In this document: positions 1-8,934 of the stretch, piece after piece | Layout of the letters: each line of letters starts with the position of its first letter | How positions within the stretch are numbered: position 1 is the stretch's first letter | DNA from: CBDAPI01 sp965248635 | GTDB taxonomy: Bacteria > Acidobacteriota > UBA6911 > RPQK01 > CBDAPI01 | Length of the DNA: 64,000 nucleotides | Reading direction: 5' to 3' | Assembly: GCA_965248635.1 (NCBI GenBank) | Contig: OZ252114.1 | Span: 806,001-870,000 of the forward strand | Notes under the pieces: model-generated | What the model was told of the DNA's origin: nothing | Database searches by the model: none | Seen by the model: the letters and a program-made list of their open reading frames with translations, nothing else | Program-made: the position numbers and the translations under genes

Positions 1-22
1 CGACACCTCCTCCAGCCCTAGG

Positions 23-604
23 CTAGGACCTCCCGAGGGCACAGTTCGTGTTTGGCGGGGCGGCTCGTGGGTCGCCGATGCATGGGTCCTGCGTTCGTCG
101 CGCCGCCTCTGGGTCGAGCCCGAGTACAGGTACAACTACATCGGGGGTTCGGAGTGTTCGGGAAGTGATCCGGTGCTTCTTCAGGGAAGTGTTGTTGACT
201 GTGTCCAGGAGGACTTTGATAATCCTTTCGAAAAACGGCTGCCGGGCGGGATCGAGGATGCCCGAGAACTCCGTGTTGTAGCTCATGAGGCGGGTCAGGG
301 AGATGGGCGGGGGCTCTTGGAGCAGCGAGGAATCGATGACGTACTCCACGCCGCCCGGTGCATCGGGCAGAAAGTCGCCCTGGCCGGATGCGGCGACAAG
401 GATCGAAAGCCTGCCGGCACAGCCCCCCCTGCCCACGTGGGTAATGAGAAAAACAGGGAAGAGGAAAAATACCTTGGGGTGGTTGAGGGCGAATGTGGAG
501 GTTTCTTGTGGGAATTGCGGCAGTCAAAGCCCGCGATCGAAAGGAAGAATAGGGAGCCGATGCCGATGGAGATTAAGCCGACGAGGAACTTGTTGACGAA
601 AGGC
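23..604 (-). pseudogene. Decayed reading frame, possible exported protein remnant
   Basis: No family was recognised. Two overlapping minus-strand frames look coding. One, from about 604, encodes a hydrophobic stretch (KFLVGLISIGIGSLFFLSIAG) but has no start codon, because a stop sits directly upstream. The other encodes FFLFPVFLITHVGRGG, then a globular-looking segment (GDFLPDAPGGVEYVIDSSLL, later PARQPFFERIIKVLLDTVNN), and stops at 23. They would join only through a frameshift near 500. The NNTSLKK ending recurs at 7283-7357. A chance open frame remains possible. Confidence 0.3.
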
Positions 605-630
605 TAGACCCCATAACCTGCTGGGCGTAT

Positions 631-677
631 TATCTGGAAGCAAAGCACAGCTAGCAGACTTATCTGGAAACCGGATA
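631..677. promoter_or_regulatory. Candidate operator upstream of the sulfatase gene
   Basis: TATCTGGAA occurs at 631-639 and again at 661-669, 30 bp apart (about three helical turns). The second copy lies in an imperfect palindrome, TATCTGGAAACCGGATA (661-677, one mismatched pair). It sits about 90 bp before the sulfatase start. A regulator-binding role is inference from spacing and symmetry only. Confidence 0.25.
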
Positions 678-768
678 GTCAATAGCGATGCGAAAAATCC
701 GTTCTCAATAATTGCTAAGCATTGATCAGTGCTCACCTACGTCGCAGAATCTGAACAATAAGGAAAAT

Positions 769-2427
769 ATGATGCACTATGCTTTTCGACTAACGTCATT
801 CCGCATTCTTTTGATGATGATTACCTTGATTGCCAATCCCTGTAACGCTGCGGATACTCGGCCAAACATTTTGCTCATCGTGGGCGATGATATGGGCTAC
901 TCTGACATAGCCCCCTTCGGTGGAGAGATCGACACGCCGAACCTGGACACCTTGGCCAAGTCCGGCATGCTATTTACGGACTTTCACACCTCAGCATCGT
1001 GCTCGCCCACCCGCTCGATGCTGTTCAGCGGAACGGACAATCATCTCGCTGGGGTAGGCTCGATGGGTGAAACGATAACGCCCAATCAGAAGGGCAGGCC
1101 GGGGTACGAGGGGTATTTGAATCATCGAGTTGTGACCATCCCTACGCTCTTGCGGGACGCCGGTTATTTCACAGCCATGGCCGGGAAATGGCATGTCGGT
1201 GAAGAACTCGAAAAAGACCCTTCCCGACGCGGTTTCCAGAAAGCGTACACAATGCTGACCGGCGGCACTAGCCATTTCGACGACGAATGGATGATGTACG
1301 CCAACTACGCGCCGATCTATCGCGAGAACGGGGCTCGCGTGCATGTGCCAAAGGGCTTCTATTCATCTGAGTTCTATACCAGCAAGCTGATGGAGTATCT
1401 GGACGAACGCCCTGCAGATCAGCCGTTTTTCGGTTATCTCGCGTTTACTGCACCGCACGACCCTCTACACGCCCCGGATGACTGGATTGACAGGTATAGG
1501 GGAAAGTACGACGAGGGATACGACGCACTCCGCCAGACCCGTCTCAAGCGGCTGAAGGACCTCGGCTTCATTGCGCCGGATGCGAAACCGTTTCCAAGAT
1601 TATCGACGATCCCACCCTGGGAGGAACTGACAGGCGAACAGAAAAAGGTCGAAGCCCGAAGAATGGAGGTCTATGCCGCCATGATCGCCAACATCGACCA
1701 TCAGTTGGGTAGACTGTTCGGACATCTCAAGAAGACCGACCAGTGGGAGGACACCCTGGTCATTTTCTTTTCGGACAACGGGGCTAACGGTCTCCAAATG
1801 CACCAGTACCCAAATACCGACAAAGCTTGGGTCGAGCGAAACTCTGACAACCGATTCGAGAACCTTGGTCGCCAGTATTCACGGATGGCGGCCGGTCCCG
1901 CCTGGGCTCAAGTCAGCATGCCGCCATTTCGCCTGTTCAAATTAGTTGTCGCCGAGGGAGGAATTCGCTCGCCGCTAATCATGGCCGGACCGGGCGTCGA
2001 GAAGCCGGGCACGCTGAGTGGTGCTTTTTCGCACGTCATGGATATCGCTGCGACAATTCTAGAGGCGTCGCAGACACCACATCCCGGCACCTCCTACAAG
2101 GGCCGTAAGGTCGAGCGGCTTCGCGGTCGGTCCCTATCCCCTGTGCTCAGCGGAAAGGCAAGCGTTGTTTATAAAGACGATACCGCTGTGAGCTGGGAGT
2201 TGTTTGGAATGCGTGCCGGCCGGAAGGGCGATTACAAATTACTTTGGTTTGTCAAACCGTTTGGCCCAGACGATTGGCAGCTCTATAACCTGGCAAAGGA
2301 CCCGGGTGAAACAGTTGACTTGTCCGGGCGAATGCCCGAACTCCGTAACGAAATGATTGAGCTCTGGAATCGCTATGCGCAAGAGACCGGCGTAATTCTG
2401 CCGTCGAAGAACCTTTTTGCACCTTGA
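769..2427 (+). CDS. Secreted Cys-type arylsulfatase (family S1)
   Basis: Type I sulfatase of 552 aa, expected to hydrolyse sulfate esters in the periplasm or outside the cell. The start at 769 follows an AAGGAAA ribosome site; an in-frame frame extends upstream but lacks a signal peptide. A Sec signal peptide ends near NPCNA (residue 27). The metal-binding D40-D41 follow (VGDDMGYSD). The signature CSPTR has Cys78, the residue that family knowledge says is converted to formylglycine by a maturase; none is encoded here. D336-N337 (SDNGANG) match the C-terminal metal ligands. Length and motif order suit an intact enzyme. The substrate cannot be told. It stands alone, with decayed sequence upstream. 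Confidence 0.93.
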   Translation: MMHYAFRLTSFRILLMMITLIANPCNAADTRPNILLIVGDDMGYSDIAPFGGEIDTPNLDTLAKSGMLFTDFHTSASCSPTRSMLFSGTDNHLAGVGSMGETITPNQKGRPGYEGYLNHRVVTIPTLLRDAGYFTAMAGKWHVGEELEKDPSRRGFQKAYTMLTGGTSHFDDEWMMYANYAPIYRENGARVHVPKGFYSSEFYTSKLMEYLDERPADQPFFGYLAFTAPHDPLHAPDDWIDRYRGKYDEGYDALRQTRLKRLKDLGFIAPDAKPFPRLSTIPPWEELTGEQKKVEARRMEVYAAMIANIDHQLGRLFGHLKKTDQWEDTLVIFFSDNGANGLQMHQYPNTDKAWVERNSDNRFENLGRQYSRMAAGPAWAQVSMPPFRLFKLVVAEGGIRSPLIMAGPGVEKPGTLSGAFSHVMDIAATILEASQTPHPGTSYKGRKVERLRGRSLSPVLSGKASVVYKDDTAVSWELFGMRAGRKGDYKLLWFVKPFGPDDWQLYNLAKDPGETVDLSGRMPELRNEMIELWNRYAQETGVILPSKNLFAP

Positions 2428-2459
2428 GCCTAAAACGACTTCCGATGTTGTTACCCGCC

Positions 2460-2630
2460 TCAACAAAACTGGGGTAAGATCCATACCATCAACTCGTCTT
2501 CCGCGCGTTGGTGAGCCTCGTAGAAATCGTGGAGCGCATCCTCGGGATCACGTAGCGGGCCCTCTGCAACGGCCCAGCAGAGCCCAAGGGCGACAACCAG
2601 CGCGATTAGGACGATTGGGATCTTCGCCAT
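2460..2630 (-). CDS. Small exported peptide or truncated 5' end of a lost gene
   Basis: A 56-aa frame starting MAKIPIVLIALVVALGLCWA, a clear signal peptide or membrane segment, then an acidic stretch (PEDALHDFYEAHQRAEDEL) and a stop after VWILPQFC. GAGAG precedes the ATG. The abrupt end after a helix-like acidic segment suggests that only the N-terminus of a longer exported protein survives, but a genuine small protein is possible. It lies between the convergent sulfatase and TPR genes. Confidence 0.4.
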   Translation of the reverse strand: MAKIPIVLIALVVALGLCWAVAEGPLRDPEDALHDFYEAHQRAEDELMVWILPQFC

Positions 2631-2728
2631 CTCTCGAAGGCCTGCTTGTAGTGCGTCTACTATGGATTATCTAGCTATCAAGTCGGTTCGGGCTCGATGC
2701 GCGAGAGCGCAGTCCCCTGCACACAGTC

Positions 2729-4990
2729 TCAAATGAAGTCTAGGGCACAGAGATAATCGTAGAAGGCCTGGCGATTCCGGGCGGATTCCACGCCGTAGCG
2801 GCGTATCAACTCTAAATAAGCGGCGATCAGCTTGCCGTGGGATTCTTGGACCAGCGGTGCGTGCCGGTTGAAATACTTAGGATTGCCAGATTGGGCCCAT
2901 TGCTCCAAATAATCGCGCTGCTCCTCTATGGCTTCGTTGATCAGACCCTCGACGGACAGCAGTTCGGCCGGTGTCCCGAGTGAACTTAAGCCTTCCAGGA
3001 TTGCCCGATAGTTCGGCGCCCTAATATCGACCGCCTGGCCACGGCGCAGGCGATCTTGCAGGTAAACACGCTCTGCCACCGCGCAGTCGGTTAACGCGAA
3101 CAGCGCTTCCAAATAGATCGACTCTTCCCGAGACATCTGCGCCTGTGCGGGAACAAATGCCGTCCGATTGTGCGGGATCGCGCGATAGGCCGCTTCGATA
3201 CTCATCGCCGGGTCGACAGCTCCGGTTGTTCCCGGCATTCGGGACACCATGTGTCCTTCTCGGAAGTCCTCCTTGAAATCAATGGGTGGTGTCGAAACAG
3301 ACGGCGCCAGCTCCGCCTCCCGTCGAAGCCTGACCTTCAGCCGCCACTCCCTGATCGCGGAGCTGTTCTCAGTGAACTGCAGGGCCAGAGCCGGTCGAGT
3401 CTGGCCATGGAAAATGACCGATTTACGAAGGCGAGTGATATCGGTGGTCTGGCCATAAACCGTGCCCAGCCAGGCGTTGTGGTAGTTAGCCGGCCACGGA
3501 AAGGGGAGCAGCCGCATTGAGTAGGAGATGAAGGGAGACCGTTTGCGAACGCGGCCGGCCACTTCCATCTCAACTCCGGTAGCAACGTATCCTGGTGGTA
3601 TCGCAATGGCAAAAAACTTCTCGCGCCAGGACGTGCCAACGGTTTCTTCATGGAACAGCGAGGGCCGAATTGCGTGGTTCCTTTCTACGATCGTGGGATT
3701 CGCTGGATCGACCAAAAAAACACCCCGCGGCAGCGATCGCGACGGGTCTTGATCTTCCGGTAATGGGGGCAGCAAAAGCGCTGTCTTCAGAATTGCCTCG
3801 CGGTAGAGTCCTAGGGCGTGTGGCCAGTCAAGAAAGCGCGAGCGCCTTAGGCCGGATTCCGTGATGTAGTTCGGCAAGGAGCTCTGCCTGGAACGAGCGG
3901 CCGCATCGCTTTGGAAATACACCCACACTTCGTTGAGCAGCGTCGCGAGTGTGCCGGCCGGCACATTCGATCGCTGCGGCGCCCCGGTTCCCTCTTCGAC
4001 ATGGGCCCGAAAGTTATCGATCATAAGCAAGTAATCGTAGGCACCGGCCACGTCGCCGTCTTTTTCGAGAAGGGCGGCGAGCCGAACCGCAGCCTCCAGT
4101 GTGTGGGGCGTTTCAGGCCTCAGGTCGGCCAGTTGCTGATAAGTGGCGACGGCCTCTTCGTGGTTGGTATTCTCCAGCAAGCGCGCTTTGAAGAAGCGGA
4201 CATCCAGGATTTCGACATGGCGCCCCGACCGCTTGGCCAGCTTGTCGTAGGCTACGACGGCGAGGTCGGCGAAGCCCGAGGATTCCAGCGTGCGGCCCAT
4301 CCAGAGTTCAGCTTCTCGAAAATCCGGGTCGCGCTGGGTGGCGGCGTAGAACGCGCCAAAAGCCTCTTCATGCCGCCCCTGATCAAGATGATCGAAAGCA
4401 GTGTAAAAATACTCGATTGCCGACAGCGAAGTGGTCGGCGCAAACCGGATTTTCGCATCCAATTCAGGTGAAGGTACAACGCCTTCTAGAGACAGCAACT
4501 GTAACGCCAAGCCGGCGACGAGTTCGTGCATCGCCTCAAGCGATCCGCTGACCTGTGCCCTTTTGATCCCTTGCTGCGTCACCAGGTCGACCAACAGGAG
4601 GTTGATGGCCAGCGAATTATTCTGCCGGCGAAAGTTGCCGTAAACAACCTGCTCAACTTTGGCGATTCGGCCAAGACGATCCGCTTCAGCCTGAGTAAAG
4701 AAACCAGAAGCCTGCAGTTCCATCTCGTCGAGGAAGGTTTGCAGCATGTCCCGGTTCAGGACCACGTAGGAAGGCGCTTCCGCTAGTTTGCGGCTCAACA
4801 GGTCGGCGATCGCTTTCCCCAGCCAGGCATCCTGGCCGACATCGGCGGACGCAAATGGAACCACCGTAACCGTGATCGGAGCTTCGCGAATACCGTCCGG
4901 GCCGGCCGTCGCTTGCGCGTTCGCCGGCGATGACAGGCCGAGGCAGGCTGCCAGCATCAAAGTTATGAAGGCCGCCCGTCGTTGTCCCAT
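2729..4990 (-). CDS. Exported TPR protein with N-terminal CsgG/FlgO-like domain
   Basis: 753 aa. A signal peptide (residues 1-25, ending PANAQ) is followed by a domain at about 38-175 with the layout of the CsgG/FlgO/TolB-N fold: a VTVVPFAS strand, a helix, SRKLAEAPSYVVLNRD, then VEQVVYGNFRR. Tetratricopeptide-like helices cover about 190-330 (HEEAFGAFYAATQRDPDF, a canonical A/B pair). The remaining 420 residues match nothing I recognise. It is the last gene of a three-gene operon, 16 bp after the gene at 5007-6002, which carries a related domain. A periplasmic or outer-membrane assembly role is inferred from the domains and export signals; no substrate can be named. Confidence 0.8.
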   Translation of the reverse strand: MGQRRAAFITLMLAACLGLSSPANAQATAGPDGIREAPITVTVVPFASADVGQDAWLGKAIADLLSRKLAEAPSYVVLNRDMLQTFLDEMELQASGFFTQAEADRLGRIAKVEQVVYGNFRRQNNSLAINLLLVDLVTQQGIKRAQVSGSLEAMHELVAGLALQLLSLEGVVPSPELDAKIRFAPTTSLSAIEYFYTAFDHLDQGRHEEAFGAFYAATQRDPDFREAELWMGRTLESSGFADLAVVAYDKLAKRSGRHVEILDVRFFKARLLENTNHEEAVATYQQLADLRPETPHTLEAAVRLAALLEKDGDVAGAYDYLLMIDNFRAHVEEGTGAPQRSNVPAGTLATLLNEVWVYFQSDAAARSRQSSLPNYITESGLRRSRFLDWPHALGLYREAILKTALLLPPLPEDQDPSRSLPRGVFLVDPANPTIVERNHAIRPSLFHEETVGTSWREKFFAIAIPPGYVATGVEMEVAGRVRKRSPFISYSMRLLPFPWPANYHNAWLGTVYGQTTDITRLRKSVIFHGQTRPALALQFTENSSAIREWRLKVRLRREAELAPSVSTPPIDFKEDFREGHMVSRMPGTTGAVDPAMSIEAAYRAIPHNRTAFVPAQAQMSREESIYLEALFALTDCAVAERVYLQDRLRRGQAVDIRAPNYRAILEGLSSLGTPAELLSVEGLINEAIEEQRDYLEQWAQSGNPKYFNRHAPLVQESHGKLIAAYLELIRRYGVESARNRQAFYDYLCALDFI

Positions 4991-5006
4991 CTCCTCGAGT
5001 TCACTA

Positions 5007-6002
5007 TCAATTGAAATCGGTGGCCACCAATACCGGCTCTAGACTCGCAGTTAGCTTCGCCGCGCTCTTGGCAATCGCTGCCTTGCCGGCAATCTCGGGC
5101 GAGATGTCTACCGCAACCGACACATCGCGCGAGATTAGTAGTACCTTGCCTGCCTTGCGGCTGGTGGCTTTGATTTCGACCCGGCCCCTACTGGAAACCA
5201 GATTTCCCCGCCGCAGCCCGAACTGACTGATCGCCTCGCCGGTGATCTCAACGTCAGGAGAGCGGTTGCTAGCCACCGGATCGATGATCTCGAAGCCGAG
5301 CTGCTGCAGGATGAAGGCGATCTCAGTCTCGGCGGCGGGGTCGATAGATTGCCGATCGAGATTCATTTCGGGGATCGAGATGCTGACACTGGGAAGATCT
5401 TTGCCGTCGACTTCTTTTCTGAGTTGTGTGAGAAGGTCTTCCTTTTGCTGCACCGCGGCCACTAGCGTTGGTCCGCGCTCGGCCATTGCCGTCCCGATTT
5501 TCGACGCCAGTTCCTGCGCCGCTTCCACAATGGAACCGCGCGCGGGAAAAGCGACGGTGTCGCCGTAAACCCGGCCTGTTTCCACACCGATCACTTTGGC
5601 GACGACGACGATGTCCCTTTGCACCGGAAAGGCCCGGCCGGTCACCAGAACCTGAGCCCCAGTCAAGAACCCGACCTTGGTGGCGGATTGTGGGTCCACG
5701 GTCCCCGACATGCCGAGTTCAATCTCACTCAAGGCCTTGTCGACCTCTGAGCGTTCGACCATCAACAGCGATGGCTCGTTCGACAGCATCGCGGTCAATA
5801 GAGTGGGTAATTCCGCGGCGATGTCCTCAAAGTCCTCACCGCTATGGGCGAATGGCAAGACTGCAACACTTAGCGGCGCTTCTTGCTCTAACTGTTCATC
5901 CGCCTGGTTACTCGATGAGCTCTGAGCGTGGGACAGCCGCGCCACGGCCAGCGGCCCTAAGACGCCGACAAAGATCCAAAGCGCGCCCCATCTTAGTTTC
6001 AT
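5007..6002 (-). CDS. Exported CsgG/FlgO-like protein
   Basis: 331 aa with a signal peptide ending LSHAQ (about residue 27). Residues 44-180 form a CsgG-like domain: LSVAVLPFAHSGEDFEDIA, LLTAMLSNEPSLLMVERSEV, then GFLTGAQVLVTGRAFPVQ. The pattern 'short-lived NTE, VERSEVDKAL, GA-VLVTG' is typical of CsgG-related envelope proteins. The C-terminal half (about 205-331) has alternating strands (EIAFILQQLGFEIIDP, VEITGEAISQFGLRR), perhaps a second small alpha/beta domain. No lipobox Cys is present, unlike CsgG proper. It is the middle gene of the operon (14 bp after its upstream neighbour, 16 bp before the TPR gene). Confidence 0.78.
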   Translation of the reverse strand: MKLRWGALWIFVGVLGPLAVARLSHAQSSSSNQADEQLEQEAPLSVAVLPFAHSGEDFEDIAAELPTLLTAMLSNEPSLLMVERSEVDKALSEIELGMSGTVDPQSATKVGFLTGAQVLVTGRAFPVQRDIVVVAKVIGVETGRVYGDTVAFPARGSIVEAAQELASKIGTAMAERGPTLVAAVQQKEDLLTQLRKEVDGKDLPSVSISIPEMNLDRQSIDPAAETEIAFILQQLGFEIIDPVASNRSPDVEITGEAISQFGLRRGNLVSSRGRVEIKATSRKAGKVLLISRDVSVAVDISPEIAGKAAIAKSAAKLTASLEPVLVATDFN

Positions 6003-6016
6003 GACATGATCCTCGT

Positions 6017-6886
6017 TTATGTGTTGTCAGCTCTTTCGAAGAGCATCTGAAAGACCTCAAGCAGTGTTTTCTGGGCCCGCGGATCGGAGGCCAATGACGT
6101 GATCAGCGGTAGTTCGACCGAGATTAGGGATTGGTCCGCCACGCGTCGTGTCTTGATCAGCGGTAGGGTGTTTTGCAACTTCCGGAAGACGACGACGCCA
6201 CCCTTTTCAAGATAGGGCACTATTTCTGCCAGCTTGATCTCATTCTTGTCCTCGACCAGCAGTGACACGACTTGGCTGTCCTTAGCGATTCCCGATCTGC
6301 GCGCAGTGAAGTCGATGCTCTGTTGGTCGAGGAAATCGGCAAGGACTCCGACCGGATCCTTGACTACAAGGCTTTCACGCGACGCCCACTTCCGAATTGA
6401 CGCTAAGAGATCCGGCGGAAAGGTGTCGAAGGGTATGTCGATCAGATCGCGGCAGTTTCCTTCGGTGGTGTCGCATTCGGCGAAACGCCATTCGAAACGA
6501 CTCTCCCGCTTTACCTTGGGAACGGCGAACCGAAAGACAATCGTTCGTGGCGCGCCATCAAAGCGTGGTTGCAACCGATCGCAATCGAGAAGTTGCTGCT
6601 GGGCGATCTCCGCCTCCAGCCGCGCTGTCTCTTGCACCAAGGTGGCTGCGATCTTCGGACAGGACCGTGCGCCGGATAAGACCATCTCGATGACCGCCGC
6701 TTGTTCAGAGAAGTAGGCGGGCGGGGCGATCGTAGCAGGACCGATGCCTGCCGTTGGCAGCAGAGCGAGATCAACTTCGGCATGCCCAGCCATCACAGAT
6801 GCAACCAGTGGCGAAACGACTGCAGCGGCGAGCACAACGGAGCGTAAGGCAGCTCCCGGCTTGCGATATCGCAATGCTCCGATCAT
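6017..6886 (-). CDS. Exported protein of unknown family, first gene of CsgG/TPR operon
   Basis: 289 aa from the chosen ATG at 6886. A longer frame from 7000 adds 38 residues without signal character, whereas 6886 puts a hydrophobic signal (LRSVVLAAAVVSPLVASVMA) near the N-terminus. The ribosome site is weak. Visible parts are an Ala/Glu-rich helix (ETARLEAEIAQQQLLDCDRL) and three Cys pairs in its middle. The C-terminal half is alternating alpha/beta (SLLVEDKNEIKLAEIVPYLE, VVVFRKLQNTLPLI). I do not recognise the family. The tight operon with the two CsgG-like genes implies a joint envelope function. Confidence 0.6.
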   Translation of the reverse strand: MIGALRYRKPGAALRSVVLAAAVVSPLVASVMAGHAEVDLALLPTAGIGPATIAPPAYFSEQAAVIEMVLSGARSCPKIAATLVQETARLEAEIAQQQLLDCDRLQPRFDGAPRTIVFRFAVPKVKRESRFEWRFAECDTTEGNCRDLIDIPFDTFPPDLLASIRKWASRESLVVKDPVGVLADFLDQQSIDFTARRSGIAKDSQVVSLLVEDKNEIKLAEIVPYLEKGGVVVFRKLQNTLPLIKTRRVADQSLISVELPLITSLASDPRAQKTLLEVFQMLFERADNT

Positions 6887-7080
6887 AACGGACAAACCTG
6901 CGGCCTCTCGATTAACACTATGACCTCGCGGCCGAGTTTCCGTCGTGACCGCCGTCACTGCAGCTGTGCCCGTACCCTGGAACGAGGCCGTCCGAAACAC
7001 CGTTTCGTGTTTACCACAGACGGTTTCGAAATGTATGAGTGGGCAGCCAGTAGGTTACTTTTGGGAGTCTGCATATACGG

Positions 7081-7200
7081 TCAAGTCATCAAGAAGCGCC
7101 GGGAGAATAGGGTGGTCCGAGTCGATCGTAGGTGCTTCTTCAGCCAACTGTTGTTGAGGGCGGAGTACTCCTCACCAAGACCGCTTGAGGTCCGGTGTAC
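7081..7200 (-). pseudogene. Gene-tail remnant with NNSWLKKH motif
   Basis: A minus-strand frame without a start reads GEEYSALNNSWLKKHL and ends at a stop at 7081. The motif resembles NNTSLKK in the remnants at 23-604 and 7283-7357. It is too short to name. The rest of 6887-7488 shows no supportable gene. Confidence 0.22.
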
Positions 7201-7282
7201 AGTTAGCTCGGATAGCCTTGGTCAGGCATGTTTCTTGCTTCGCACATGTTTAAAGACTCGGCAAGTCCAGGAATCTAGGTGA

Positions 7283-7357
7283 GATCGTGCTTTCCGGGGG
7301 CTGCTGGAGACGATTAACAACACCTCCCTGAAGAAGAACCGCCAGCGGCGAAGCTGA
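7283..7357 (+). pseudogene. Gene-tail remnant with NNTSLKK motif
   Basis: A plus-strand frame of 24 codons, RAFRGLLETINNTSLKK and a short basic tail, ending at a stop at 7355. It aligns by eye with LLDTVNNTSLKK of the decayed frame at 23-604. An in-frame stop sits just upstream, so it is only a fragment. Confidence 0.25.
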
Positions 7358-7488
7358 TTTACGGAGACTAATATTCAATGATGGAACCACACGAGCCGGA
7401 AATTCCCGATCCAGGCTCCCTTTGGCGACCACGCTACGGCTGGAACAGCGATTTTTAATCAGCGCGATACGGAAACGAGGAATGAAGG

Positions 7489-8816
7489 ATGACCAAAAGA
7501 GATCGCTCTGGAGCAAGTGTGGTCATTGTGGGAGGAGGGCTAGCCGGTTTAACTGCGGCCCTGTATTTGGTCCGGGCGGATCGCTCGGTGAGCCTCTTCG
7601 AACGCGCTCGGCAGGTAGGCGGTCGTGGGAGGACGGGTATTGAGAACGGCTATTACCTGACCTTCGGCCCGCACGCGCTCTATCGGGCTGGTCCTGGGAT
7701 GACAGTCCTACGGGAACTGGGTATTGAGGTCGATGGGAAAGTGCCTTTGAATCGGGGGCTTTGCGCGCTCCGCGCGGGAAAGATTCAACCTCTTCCTGCA
7801 ACCTCAGTGACGCTGATGCGCTCTCGACTCTTTGGGTGGAGAGGAAAACTGCAGTTGATGCGATTGCTGGCTTCGATTCAGCGGCTTACCCCACGCGAAC
7901 TGGCACAGCGATCGGTGAGCCGTTGGGTGGACGATCTGGTTCAAGACGGAGCCGTTCGCCAATATCTGAAAGAGCTGGTGCGGTTGACCACCTATGCCAA
8001 CGATCCGGAGCGCCAGAGCGCGGACGTGGCCCTCACTCAGATCCAACTGGCCCTAAAGGCCAATGTCCTCTATCTCGATGAGGGCTGGGGTTCTTTGGTG
8101 AAGCGTCTGCAAAGTGCCGGCGAGGTCGCTGGTGTTCAATTTGTGACAGGAGCGAGGATCGCGAGCGTAGAAGGGGATGGCATTGCGCGGGGTGTGCGTT
8201 TGGCGGACGGCCGGTTCGTGGAGGCGTCGGCGGTGGTCTTGGCTGTTGATCCAGGTACTGCCAGTCGCCTGATCGGAAGGGACCAAGACCTAAGCCTCCA
8301 TCGTTGGGTGGAAACCTCAAAACCCGTAAAGGCTGCCTGTCTGGATCTGGGACTGAGACGTCTCCCGCGACCCGAGCGCTTGTTTGCCTTGGGCATCGAT
8401 CTCCCCCTCTACTACTCAGTCCATTCGGCGTCAGCCAAATTGGCACCGGGAGATGGCGCGCTGATTCATGTAGCGAAGTATTTGCCCGAGTCTTCAGATC
8501 GCAAGGCGGATGAGCGAGAATTAGAAGAGTTGATGGATCGGGTGCAACCGGGCTGGCGGGACGAGGTGATCGTTCGGCGTTTCCTTCCCAGAATGATTGT
8601 GGAAAACGCCTTAACGACTTCTGCTGGCAAGGGGCTAGCTGGGCGCGCCCCGACGTCGAAGTCCAGCCGATAAAACATCTCTATCTGGCGGGAGATTGGG
8701 TAGGACCGGAAGGGTGGTTATCCGATGCCTCGTTCGTGAGCGCCAAGCGAGTTGCAGAGAGAATCTTGAAAGAATCGGCTGGTGCGAAGAAGCAGAGCGA
8801 ACCTCGTTGCCAATAG
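7489..8816 (+). pseudogene. FAD-dependent amine-oxidase/desaturase-like oxidoreductase, one frameshift
   Basis: Phytoene-desaturase/protoporphyrinogen-oxidase-like flavoprotein of about 440 aa. The N-terminal dinucleotide fold is SVVIVGGGLAGLTAALYLV with an acidic FERA end, followed by GGRGRT. The frame from 7489 closes at 8673 just after GKGLAGRAP. Reading resumes one frame over and gives HLYLAGDWVGPEGWLSDAS and SAKRVAERIL, the family's C-terminal FAD-binding motif, ending at 8814-8816. Removing one CG from the CGCG at 8644-8647, or adding one C to the CCCC that follows, restores one protein of normal length. So the gene is either recently broken or misassembled. The substrate is unknown; no carotenoid or haem gene is nearby. 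Confidence 0.82.
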
Positions 8817-8934
8817 GCTTATTATGGGGCGCCTTTCGGCGATCCTTGCTAGCGTCGTATGTGGACAACCGGGATGCTACACTGACCAGAGTATTCAGTG
8901 TTGGGCTCTGTCATTAGACAATGCGAGGATTGAG

